Source of the DNA: Klebsiella sp. WP3-W18-ESBL-02
GTDB lineage: Bacteria > Pseudomonadota > Gammaproteobacteria > Enterobacterales > Enterobacteriaceae
Reading direction: 5' to 3'
DNA length: 64,000 nt
NCBI RefSeq assembly: GCF_014168815.1
Contig: NZ_AP021972.1
Span: 4,402,001 to 4,466,000, forward strand
The translations under genes were made by a program, and so were the position numbers. Below are positions 17,914-25,597 of this stretch, piece after piece; the first letter of the stretch is position 1; each line of letters starts with the position of its first letter. Under the pieces are notes generated by a model that saw nothing but the letters and a program-made list of their open reading frames with translations, was not told the origin of the DNA and did not search any database.

Positions 17914-19203
17914 TTACATGATCTTTTTCAGGACGCGCTGCGCGCGCTGGGGAAATTCATCGGCCAGTTGTTCAAGGGTGAGCTGCCCGTAGTCATAGCG
18001 CTGAACCGCATCGAGGAAGTAGGACAACAGCTGTGGGTTTTCAAACCACGGCGACGGCTCAATTTTGCCCATCAGCTGGTCTACCTGCGCCAGCCCCTGC
18101 ACCTGGATCTGGCTGTTATCCAGCACGCCGTCCTGTTGCAGGACTTTTACCGCCTCGGCGCTCAGCGGCACGCCGCGCTGGAGGCCCATGGCTTTAATCC
18201 CCTGTGGGTCGTTGAGCAGGAAGTTAATCAGCTTCGCCGCCAGTTCCGGGTGTTTGCTGTTTTTACCGATGGAGAACATCATCGCCGGTTTAAAGAAGAT
18301 GCCCGCATCGGTTGCCCCTGGCAGCATCGGATACGGCCCCACTTCCAGATGCGCAGGCGCGCGCAGGCTACCGGCAAAGGTACCGTCGGTGCTCCAGGTG
18401 TGGACGCCGCCGATTTTGCCGTCCAGCCATGGTTTAATTTCCCAGGCGTTGGCTTTGCCGAAGGCCGAGAGATATTTCATGGAAGGAATAACATGGTTAT
18501 CCACCAGCTTTTTGTACATGCCGAAATAGTCCAGCCACTGTTCGCGGCTGTAGGTAAAGGCTTTTTTCTGCGGGTCGATCATCGGGATGTTGTATTTCTG
18601 CACCATGTAAGAGTTCAGAAACGTCATGATGGTGGTGTCATGATTAGCGAGGATAAACGGGTAGTAGTCGTCTCCCAGCGTATTTTTAAACGCCGGACCG
18701 GCGGCAATCATCTGCTCCCAGGTCTGCGGGTAGGCAACGCCTGCTTTTTTCCACAGTTCCGGGTTGTAGTACATCGAACGCCCGGTCATCGCCACCGGCA
18801 CACCGTTCAGCTTGCCGTTCATCGTCACCAGTTGCTTGCCCTGGCTGGAAAACTGGCTGAGGTCGATATTCGCCGACTGGCGGTTAATATCGTAAAACCC
18901 GTCGCCGTTCTTCGAGAACATCACCAGCCAGTTCCAGTTAATCTGCATCACGTCCGGTTCGGTATTGCCCGCCAGTTGGGTGCTCAGGCGGGATAAATAG
19001 CCGTCCCAGCCGCTGGGCTCGGTATTGATTTTAACGTCCGGGTTTTGCGCTTCGAAGGCTTTAATCGCCTCAGTGGTGGCCTGATGGCGCTGGTTGCCAC
19101 CCCACCACGACATGCGTAATTCCGTGGCGGATTGCCCCACCGCTGGCCACAACATGCCCGCTCCCAGAACCAAACAAAGTGCTTTTAGCCGCATATTTTT
19201 CAT
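17914..19203 (-). CDS. ABC transporter sugar-binding protein (family 1, TogB-like)
   Basis: The protein from the ATG at 19203 has about 429 residues: a signal peptide (KNMRLKALCLVLGAGMLW to about GQSATE) and then a family 1 periplasmic solute-binding fold. Typical segments are LRMSWWGGNQRH, FEAQNPDVKIN, LNGVPVAMTGRSMYYNPELW and ELAAKLINFLL. AGGA seven bases upstream supports this start over an in-frame one 16 codons earlier. Together with GH105 and GH28 genes it probably binds pectic oligosaccharides, resembling TogB of the Dickeya TogMNAB importer. No permease or ATPase genes accompany it, so it must share components encoded elsewhere. Confidence 0.84.
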   Translation of the reverse strand: MKNMRLKALCLVLGAGMLWPAVGQSATELRMSWWGGNQRHQATTEAIKAFEAQNPDVKINTEPSGWDGYLSRLSTQLAGNTEPDVMQINWNWLVMFSKNGDGFYDINRQSANIDLSQFSSQGKQLVTMNGKLNGVPVAMTGRSMYYNPELWKKAGVAYPQTWEQMIAAGPAFKNTLGDDYYPFILANHDTTIMTFLNSYMVQKYNIPMIDPQKKAFTYSREQWLDYFGMYKKLVDNHVIPSMKYLSAFGKANAWEIKPWLDGKIGGVHTWSTDGTFAGSLRAPAHLEVGPYPMLPGATDAGIFFKPAMMFSIGKNSKHPELAAKLINFLLNDPQGIKAMGLQRGVPLSAEAVKVLQQDGVLDNSQIQVQGLAQVDQLMGKIEPSPWFENPQLLSYFLDAVQRYDYGQLTLEQLADEFPQRAQRVLKKIM

Positions 19204-19625
19204 TGTGTTCATCCTTTTTATGGATACAGGTCGGCAGGCTGCATGGCTCACCGGCCGGGTTGAGCCAATAGTCGGGAAAACGCGGCGGCAGGGAGAGGGT
19301 CATCACGCTGAGTTGTGATCAATTAGTGACAATAGTGTTTTTTATTGGTTTTTAATCATACGTAGTTGTGCGCAGAGAAACGGCAACAGGAAAAAAACTT
19401 GCGATCTCAATCACATATTTTGCCGTCGAACAAAGGTTGTCCAACCGCTTACCGCGAAAAGCAACCGCTTAGCCCTCACTTTCAACCGCTCACGCATTTA
19501 CCCAACTTTACGCGCGCGTATCTCTGACAAACTCATCATCAGAATCAATACCTCCTCAATCCCCAAACGCAAAAAACAACGGCAGCTTCGGCTGATTATT
19601 AATCTTAAAAAAACCAGGTTTTACT
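19204..19625. promoter_or_regulatory. Divergent control region: CRP-like site and three BtsR-type boxes
   Basis: This 422-base gap separates the minus-strand pectin operon from btsT. TGCGATCTCAATCACA at 19400-19415 fits the CRP consensus well. Three direct repeats follow: ACCGCTTA at 19444-19451, ACCGCTTA at 19464-19471 and ACCGCTCA at 19485-19492, with 12- and 13-base spacers. As I recall the BtsR/YehT literature, its target upstream of yjiY (btsT) is a pair of ACC(G/A)CT(C/T)A boxes 13 bases apart; the last two boxes fit that spacing and the first is an extra copy. CRP could also serve the divergent operon. Confidence 0.7.
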
Positions 19626-21776
19626 ATGGATACGAAAAAGCTATTCAAGCACATACCCTGGGTGATTCTCGGAATCATCGGTGCGTTTTGCCTCTCGGTC
19701 GTCGCCTTACGCCGCGGTGAGCACGTCAGTGCCCTGTGGATCGTCGTGGCGTCGGTTTCTGTTTATCTGGTGGCCTATCGCTACTACAGCCTGTACATCG
19801 CCCAGAAGGTGATGAAGCTCGACCCCACGCGCGCAACGCCGGCGGTCATTAACAACGATGGCCTGAACTACGTGCCGACCAACCGCTACGTGCTGTTCGG
19901 CCACCACTTCGCCGCTATCGCCGGTGCAGGCCCGCTGGTTGGGCCAGTACTGGCCGCACAGATGGGCTACCTGCCGGGTACCCTCTGGCTGCTGGCGGGC
20001 GTGGTGCTCGCGGGCGCGGTGCAGGACTTTATGGTGCTGTTTATCTCGACGCGCCGTAACGGTTCGTCGCTGGGCGAAATGGTCAAAGAGGAAATGGGCC
20101 GCGTGCCGGGCTCCATTGCCCTGTTCGGCTGCTTCCTGATTATGATCATCATCCTCGCGGTGCTGGCGCTGATCGTGGTGAAAGCCCTGGCAGAAAGCCC
20201 GTGGGGCGTGTTCACCGTCTGCTCCACCGTGCCGATTGCGCTGTTTATGGGTATCTACATGCGCTTTATCCGCCCGGGCCGCGTCGGCGAAGTGTCGGTG
20301 ATCGGTATCGTGCTGCTGGTGGCTTCCATCTACTTCGGCGGCGTGATTGCCCACGACCCATACTGGGGCCCGGCGCTGACCTTTAAAGACACCACTATCA
20401 CCTTCGCGCTGATTGGCTATGCCTTTATCTCTGCCCTGCTGCCGGTATGGCTGATTCTGGCACCGCGCGACTACCTCGCGACCTTCCTGAAAATCGGCGT
20501 TATCGTTGGCCTGGCACTTGGCATCGTGATCCTCAACCCGGATCTGAAAATGCCAGCCGTAACCCAGTACATCGACGGTACCGGCCCACTGTGGAAAGGC
20601 GCGCTGTTCCCGTTCCTGTTTATCACTATCGCCTGTGGCGCCGTTTCCGGCTTCCACGCGCTGATCTCCTCCGGCACCACGCCGAAGCTGCTGGCCAACG
20701 AAACCGACGCGCGTTTCATCGGCTATGGCGCGATGCTGATGGAGTCCTTCGTCGCCATTATGGCGCTGGTGGCAGCCTCTATCATCGAGCCGGGTCTTTA
20801 CTTCGCGATGAACACGCCGCCAGCAGGTCTGGGCATCACCATGCCGAACCTGCATGAAATGGGCGGCGAGAACGCGGCGCTGATTGCGCAGCAGCTGAAA
20901 GATGTCACCGCCCATGCGGCAGCGACCGTCAGCTCCTGGGGCTTCGTGATTTCGCCTGAGCAGATCCTGCAAACCGCGAAAGATATCGGCGAACCGTCGG
21001 TACTGAACCGCGCGGGCGGCGCGCCAACGCTGGCGGTCGGTATCGCCCACGTGTTCCACAAAGTGCTGCCGATGGCCGATATGGGCTTCTGGTACCACTT
21101 CGGGATTCTGTTCGAAGCGCTGTTCATCCTTACCGCACTGGATGCCGGTACCCGTGCAGGCCGCTTTATGCTGCAGGATTTGCTCGGTAACTTCGTGCCG
21201 TTCCTGAAGAAAACCGACTCGCTGGTCGCTGGCGTTGTCGCGACTGCGGGCTGCGTAGGCCTGTGGGGCTACCTGCTGTATCAAGGCGTGGTTGACCCAC
21301 TGGGCGGCGTGAAGAGCCTGTGGCCGCTGTTCGGTATCTCTAACCAGATGCTGGCCGCCGTGGCGCTGGTGCTGGGTACGGTTATCCTGATTAAGATGAA
21401 GCGCACCCAATACATCTGGGTAACCACCATTCCGGCGGTCTGGCTGCTTATCTGCACCACCTGGGCGCTGGGCCTGAAACTGTTCAGCACCAACCCGCAG
21501 ATGGAAGGCTTCTTCTACATGGCGAATCAGTACAAAGAGAAGATTGCTAACGGCGGCGAACTGACCGCCCAGCAGATCGCCAACATGAACCATATCGTGA
21601 TTAACAACTACACCAACGCAGGCCTGAGTATTCTGTTCCTGGTGGTGGTGTACAGCATCATCTTCTACGGTTTCAAAACCTGGATGCAGGTGCGCAATAG
21701 CGATAAACGTACCGACAAAGAAACACCGTATGTGCCGGTACCGGAAGGCGGCGTGAAGACCTCTTCACACCACTAA
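19626..21776 (+). CDS. btsT: Pyruvate/H+ symporter BtsT (YjiY), CstA family
   Basis: The 716-residue inner-membrane protein has the length of E. coli BtsT and many hydrophobic helices. Family landmarks are RYYSLYIAQKVMKLDP near the N-terminus, FGHHFAAIAGAGPLVGPVLA, GFHALISSGTTPK and DAGTRAGRFMLQDLLG. In E. coli it is a high-affinity pyruvate transporter induced through the BtsS/BtsR two-component system in response to extracellular pyruvate. The repeats at 19444-19492 support the same control here. It is followed by yjiX and yjiA, the conserved arrangement, though a REP pair separates it from yjiX. Confidence 0.95.
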   Translation: MDTKKLFKHIPWVILGIIGAFCLSVVALRRGEHVSALWIVVASVSVYLVAYRYYSLYIAQKVMKLDPTRATPAVINNDGLNYVPTNRYVLFGHHFAAIAGAGPLVGPVLAAQMGYLPGTLWLLAGVVLAGAVQDFMVLFISTRRNGSSLGEMVKEEMGRVPGSIALFGCFLIMIIILAVLALIVVKALAESPWGVFTVCSTVPIALFMGIYMRFIRPGRVGEVSVIGIVLLVASIYFGGVIAHDPYWGPALTFKDTTITFALIGYAFISALLPVWLILAPRDYLATFLKIGVIVGLALGIVILNPDLKMPAVTQYIDGTGPLWKGALFPFLFITIACGAVSGFHALISSGTTPKLLANETDARFIGYGAMLMESFVAIMALVAASIIEPGLYFAMNTPPAGLGITMPNLHEMGGENAALIAQQLKDVTAHAAATVSSWGFVISPEQILQTAKDIGEPSVLNRAGGAPTLAVGIAHVFHKVLPMADMGFWYHFGILFEALFILTALDAGTRAGRFMLQDLLGNFVPFLKKTDSLVAGVVATAGCVGLWGYLLYQGVVDPLGGVKSLWPLFGISNQMLAAVALVLGTVILIKMKRTQYIWVTTIPAVWLLICTTWALGLKLFSTNPQMEGFFYMANQYKEKIANGGELTAQQIANMNHIVINNYTNAGLSILFLVVVYSIIFYGFKTWMQVRNSDKRTDKETPYVPVPEGGVKTSSHH

Positions 21777-21783
21777 CCTCTTT

Positions 21784-21860
21784 GCCGGATGGCGCTGCGC
21801 TTATCCGGCCTACAAAAAGTGCAGTCTGTAGGCCGGATAAGGCGCTAGCCGCCATCCGGC
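21784..21860. repeat. Inverted REP pair (BIME) between btsT and yjiX
   Basis: Two REP units, GCCGGATGGCGC to CCGGCCTAC and GTAGGCCGGATAA to GCCATCCGGC, lie head to head between the btsT stop and the yjiX start. Folded in mRNA, such elements usually protect the upstream message from 3' exonucleases, which would allow btsT and yjiX-yjiA levels to differ. Confidence 0.8.
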
Positions 21861-21883
21861 TTTATTCATATCTGGATGAGACA

Positions 21884-22087
21884 ATGTTTGGTAACTTAGG
21901 TCAGGCAAAAAAATACCTCGGTCAGGCGGCAAAAATGCTGATTGGCATTCCGGATTACGACAACTACGTCGAACATATGCAGACCAACCATCCGGATAAA
22001 CCGTACATGACCTACGAAGCGTTCTTCCGCGAGCGCCAGCAGGCGCGCTACGGCGGCGATGGAAAAGGCGGCATGCGCTGCTGTTAA
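21884..22087 (+). CDS. yjiX: YjiX, YbdD/YjiX-family small protein
   Basis: The 67-residue protein is the small DUF466 partner always found beside CstA/BtsT transporters. It contains KKYLGQAAKMLIGIPDYDNYVEHM and the typical HPDKPYMTYEAFFRERQQARYG core, ending in GGMRCC. The ATG at 21884 gives the family length; a longer open frame from 21782 would run through the REP repeat. The function is unknown, probably an accessory to pyruvate uptake. yjiA starts 10 bases downstream. Confidence 0.92.
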   Translation: MFGNLGQAKKYLGQAAKMLIGIPDYDNYVEHMQTNHPDKPYMTYEAFFRERQQARYGGDGKGGMRCC

Positions 22088-22097
22088 AGGAGACATC

Positions 22098-23051
22098 ATG
22101 GCACCGATTGCAGTTACCCTACTTACCGGTTTCCTCGGCGCAGGCAAAACCACCCTGCTGCGCCACATCCTCAACGAACAGCACGGCTTTAAAATTGCCG
22201 TGATTGAAAACGAATTCGGCGAAGTCTCCGTCGACGATCAGCTGATTGGCGACCGCGCCACGCAGATTAAAACCCTGACCAACGGCTGCATCTGCTGCAC
22301 CCGCTCTAACGAGCTGGAAGACGCGCTGTTAGACCTGCTCGATAACCTCGACCAGGGCAACATCAGCTTTGACCGCCTGGTGATTGAATGCACCGGCATG
22401 GCCGACCCCGGCCCTATCATTCAGACCTTTTTCTCCCACGAGGTGCTGTGTGAACGCTATCTGCTGGATGGCGTAATTGCGCTGGTCGACGCGGTGCACG
22501 CCGACGAGCAGATGAACCAGTTCACCATCGCCCAGTCGCAGGTTGGCTACGCCGACCGTATTCTGCTGACCAAAACCGACGTCGCCGGTGAGGCCGAAAA
22601 GCTGCACGAGCGTCTGGCCCGCATCAACGCCCGCGCGCCGATTTACACCGTCACCCACGGCGATATCGACCTGAGTCTGCTGTTCAACACCAACGGCTTT
22701 ATGCTGGAAGAGAACGTGACCTCGAAGCCGCGCTTCCACTTTATGGCCGACCAGCAAAACGACGTGTCGTCGATTGTGGTGGAGCTGGATTACCCGGTCG
22801 ATATCAGCGACGTCTCCCGGGTGATGGAAAACCTGCTGCTGGACTTCGCCGACAAGCTGCTGCGCTACAAAGGGATGCTGTGGATTGACGGCGAACCGAA
22901 CCGCCTGCTCTTCCAGGGCGTACAGCGCCTGTACAGCGCCGACTGGGACAGGCCGTGGGGCGATGAAGCGCCGCACAGCACGCTGGTGTTTATTGGCATT
23001 CAACTACCAGAAGCAGAAATTCGCGCGGCATTCGCCAGCCTGAAAAAATAA
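22098..23051 (+). CDS. yjiA: COG0523 metal-related GTPase YjiA
   Basis: The 317-residue G3E-family P-loop GTPase has the Walker A GFLGAGKTTLL near residue 10, the metal-binding CICC motif (NGCICCTRSNE, near residue 65), the Walker B-like ECTGMADP and the guanine-specificity segment LTKTDV. A C-terminal CobW domain begins near residue 210. E. coli YjiA binds zinc and other metals; the family is linked to metal allocation. AAGGAG seven bases before the ATG at 22098 fixes the start; the in-frame codon at 22059 lies inside yjiX. A large inverted repeat follows the stop. Confidence 0.93.
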   Translation: MAPIAVTLLTGFLGAGKTTLLRHILNEQHGFKIAVIENEFGEVSVDDQLIGDRATQIKTLTNGCICCTRSNELEDALLDLLDNLDQGNISFDRLVIECTGMADPGPIIQTFFSHEVLCERYLLDGVIALVDAVHADEQMNQFTIAQSQVGYADRILLTKTDVAGEAEKLHERLARINARAPIYTVTHGDIDLSLLFNTNGFMLEENVTSKPRFHFMADQQNDVSSIVVELDYPVDISDVSRVMENLLLDFADKLLRYKGMLWIDGEPNRLLFQGVQRLYSADWDRPWGDEAPHSTLVFIGIQLPEAEIRAAFASLKK

Positions 23052-23054
23052 CCC

Positions 23055-23129
23055 GTAGCCCGGCCAAGCGAAGCGCCGCCGGGATTAGCACCGAGCCGCT
23101 CCCGGCGGCGCTTCGCTTGGCCGGGCTAC
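23055..23129. repeat. 30-bp perfect inverted repeat after yjiA
   Basis: The arms at 23055-23084 and 23100-23129 are exact reverse complements over 30 bases around a 15-base loop and begin three bases after the yjiA stop. The arms start with GTAGCCCGGCC and are GC-rich, resembling a REP-derived transcript-end element rather than a classical terminator, since no T tract follows. From 23130 to 23488 no gene is visible; the stretch is AT-rich near its end and must contain the promoter of the next gene. Confidence 0.85.
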
Positions 23130-23488
23130 GCCAATTGCCTGAATCATGCCCCTTCCGCCCCGAAAGGGGGTAATTAAATGCGTAGAAATGTAAATATCCA
23201 TTTTTATTCATGACAATCGGAACGTTTTTGGAAATTATTAGAAAGACAATTAATTCACGGCCAACCAATATCCCCCGCTCTGTTCAAGGTACGTTTAGGC
23301 AAAAACTAAACGGGCGCTAAACGTCAAAACGCTAATTATTGACGCAGGTAAAAACAAACAAACAAGCAACAACAAAACACCATACCCACTACAATTCCAG
23401 TATTAAAAATCGACATGAGTCACATTTGCAGAAGTAAAATCCACTTGTTAAGGTGTCCTCAGATTAATTTTATGACGAGGAATAAACC

Positions 23489-24034
23489 ATGAAAAAGCTT
23501 AATATCCTGCTCCTTTCCGCTCTGACCGCCGTATCCGGTTCCGCACTGGCGATGGGCGGTAGCCTTGAGCAGGGTAAAAACTTTACCAACCTGAATCTGG
23601 AAATGGGTAAATCCTCATCCGGCCTGTACGCAGAAAGCAACTGGCTGAAAAACACCGACGACGGTACCCAGACCGGCGGCGTGGGCGCTGGCTATAACCT
23701 GGAAGTCGGTCCGGTGATGCTGAACGCAGGCGCAAAAGCTATCTACATCGGCCCGAAAAAAGGCGATAACGGCGTGGCGTTCCCTATCGGCGGCGGCGTT
23801 AGCGTAGCCCTGACCGACAGCATCCGCGTCTTTGGCGAAGGCTATGCCGCGCCGGAAGGCCTGAACAACAGCGTGAAAAACTACGTTGAAGCTAACGGCG
23901 GCGTAAGCTGGTCACCGATTTCACTGGTCACTCTGAAAGCGGGCTATCGCCACGTCAGCGTTGACGGCAAAGACGGTCGTCCAAACCACACGCTGATTGA
24001 CGGCGCTTACATTGGCGGCGGCGTAAACTTCTAA
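23489..24034 (+). CDS. YfaZ-family outer-membrane protein
   Basis: The 181-residue protein has a signal peptide (MKKLNILLLSALTAVSGSALA) and a short series of amphipathic beta strands ending in an aromatic residue (YIGGGVNF), typical of a small outer-membrane barrel. Overall features match the YfaZ family, whose function is unknown. It stands alone between the yjiA repeat and a bidirectional terminator, with a consensus-like ribosome site (GAGGA) before the ATG. In E. coli yfaZ is at a different map position, so this may be a paralogue. Confidence 0.8.
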   Translation: MKKLNILLLSALTAVSGSALAMGGSLEQGKNFTNLNLEMGKSSSGLYAESNWLKNTDDGTQTGGVGAGYNLEVGPVMLNAGAKAIYIGPKKGDNGVAFPIGGGVSVALTDSIRVFGEGYAAPEGLNNSVKNYVEANGGVSWSPISLVTLKAGYRHVSVDGKDGRPNHTLIDGAYIGGGVNF

Positions 24035-24050
24035 CGTTACCCACTTCCCA

Positions 24051-24078
24051 AAAAAACCTGCCCGATGGCAGGTTTTTT
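24051..24078. terminator. Bidirectional rho-independent terminator
   Basis: AAAAAACCTGCC (24051-24062) pairs with GGCAGGTTTTTT (24067-24078) around CGAT. The stem has A and T tracts on both sides, so it can terminate both the YfaZ-like gene and the convergent aldehyde dehydrogenase gene, whose stop is 12 bases away. Confidence 0.92.
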
Positions 24079-24089
24079 TATGGCTGCCG

Positions 24090-25460
24090 CTATTGGCGCA
24101 CCACTACCAGCTTCTGGTTCACAAACTCTTTGATCCCCAGATCCGACAGCTCGCGCCCGTAGCCGGAGCGCTTCACGCCGCCAAACGGCAGTTCAGCCGC
24201 GGTATCGGTGAGCCAGTTGATGTACACCATCCCGGTCTCAATGCGCGAGGCCATTTTCTTCGCCCGTTCAATATCCTGGCTAAAGACCGCACCGCCCAGC
24301 CCGTAGTGGGAATCATTGGCCAGAGCTACCGCTTCATCATCGTTCTTCACCACGTAAATCTGCGCGACAGGGCCGAAGAACTCTTCGAAATACGCCGGGT
24401 TATCGCGGGAAATGTGGGTCAGGATGGTGGGCTCGAAGAAGCAGCCGTCACGCTGCACCGGCTTACCGCCGAGATGCAGCTTCGCGCCGTTTTTCACTGC
24501 TTCGTTGACCTGTTTGGTCAGCGTCTCCAGCGCGTCTTTTGACGACAGCGGGCCAAGCGTGGTGCTTTCATCCAGCGGGTCGCCAATTTTTGCCTGCTTA
24601 AACGCTTCGGTAAACTTGCTCAGGAAAGCATCGGCAATTTTCTCATGCAGCACAAAACGTTTTGCCGCGGTACAGACCTGCCCGGCGTTGTTAAGGCGGG
24701 CATTGACGCCGATTTTCACCGCTTTATCGAGGTTGGCATCGTCCAGCACCACGAAGACATCGTTACCGCCCAGCTCAAGGGTCGATTTCTTAATGTGCTT
24801 CGCCGCCTGTGCCGCCACCACGCTGCCCGCTTTTTCGGAGCCGGTCAGCGCTGCACCCTGCACGCGGTCGTCGGCAATAATGTTGGCCACCTGATCCTGC
24901 GAGATGTACAGGTTCGCCCACGCCCCTTCCGGTGCGCCCGCTTCACGCACCAGGTGCGCAAAGACCTCTGCGCAGTGCGGCACAATGCTGGCATGCTTCG
25001 CCAGCACCGGGTTACCTGCTGCCAGGTTCGGGGCCAGCACGCGCATCAGCTGGTAATAAGGGAAATTCCACGGCTCAACGGCCATTAACACACCGATAGG
25101 ATGATGTTCGACCCAGGCCTCGCCGAGCTCGGATTTGTACTTCACCGGCGCGAGAAACTGCTTCGCGTTGTCAGCATAATAGCGGGCAATTTGCGCGCAC
25201 AGTTTCACCTCGCCGCGACTTTGGGCGATCAGTTTGCCCATCTCCTGGCTGGCAATCTTCGCCAGCTCCTCAACGCGGGCATCTATCAAATCGGCTAATT
25301 TGTGGAGTACCGGCAGGCGCTGGTCGATATCCCCTTTTGCCCAGTCGGAATGGTAGAGCGCATCGGCCGCTTTCAGCGCCGCTTCAACGTCCGCGTCGGT
25401 ATGAGAAGGGTATGCTTTGATAAGCTGGTTAGTGGCAGGATTAACTGTCTGGTAAGCCAT
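24090..25460 (-). CDS. NAD(P)-dependent aldehyde dehydrogenase (succinate-semialdehyde type)
   Basis: The 456-residue protein belongs to the aldehyde dehydrogenase superfamily. It has the Rossmann segment with PWNFPYYQ near residue 130, the general-base glutamate in LELGGND near 232, the catalytic cysteine in NNAGQVCTAAKRF near 266, and the C-terminal PFGGVKRSGYGREL. Length and motifs fit the Sad/GabD-like group that oxidises succinate semialdehyde to succinate, but specificity cannot be read from sequence. It lies 137 bases downstream of pac on the same strand, so an aromatic or amine-derived aldehyde is also conceivable. Confidence 0.85.
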   Translation of the reverse strand: MAYQTVNPATNQLIKAYPSHTDADVEAALKAADALYHSDWAKGDIDQRLPVLHKLADLIDARVEELAKIASQEMGKLIAQSRGEVKLCAQIARYYADNAKQFLAPVKYKSELGEAWVEHHPIGVLMAVEPWNFPYYQLMRVLAPNLAAGNPVLAKHASIVPHCAEVFAHLVREAGAPEGAWANLYISQDQVANIIADDRVQGAALTGSEKAGSVVAAQAAKHIKKSTLELGGNDVFVVLDDANLDKAVKIGVNARLNNAGQVCTAAKRFVLHEKIADAFLSKFTEAFKQAKIGDPLDESTTLGPLSSKDALETLTKQVNEAVKNGAKLHLGGKPVQRDGCFFEPTILTHISRDNPAYFEEFFGPVAQIYVVKNDDEAVALANDSHYGLGGAVFSQDIERAKKMASRIETGMVYINWLTDTAAELPFGGVKRSGYGRELSDLGIKEFVNQKLVVVRQ

Positions 25461-25597
25461 CGTGAATCTCCTTGTTTTTACCGCTTAGGGTATTAAGGGT
25501 AGTCAATCTGGCTGGCTGCGGACGTAAAGTTGGGTATAAACGGAGGTTTCCGAATAGGCATCCCCCGCCGGACAAGACGGGGGACGACAGGAAAAAG

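Noticed and set aside
19707..21593. A 628-codon minus-strand open frame opposite btsT
   Set aside because: It is a shadow of codon bias in btsT: composition is rich in His, Arg and Gln with no domain, and the plus-strand gene is certain.
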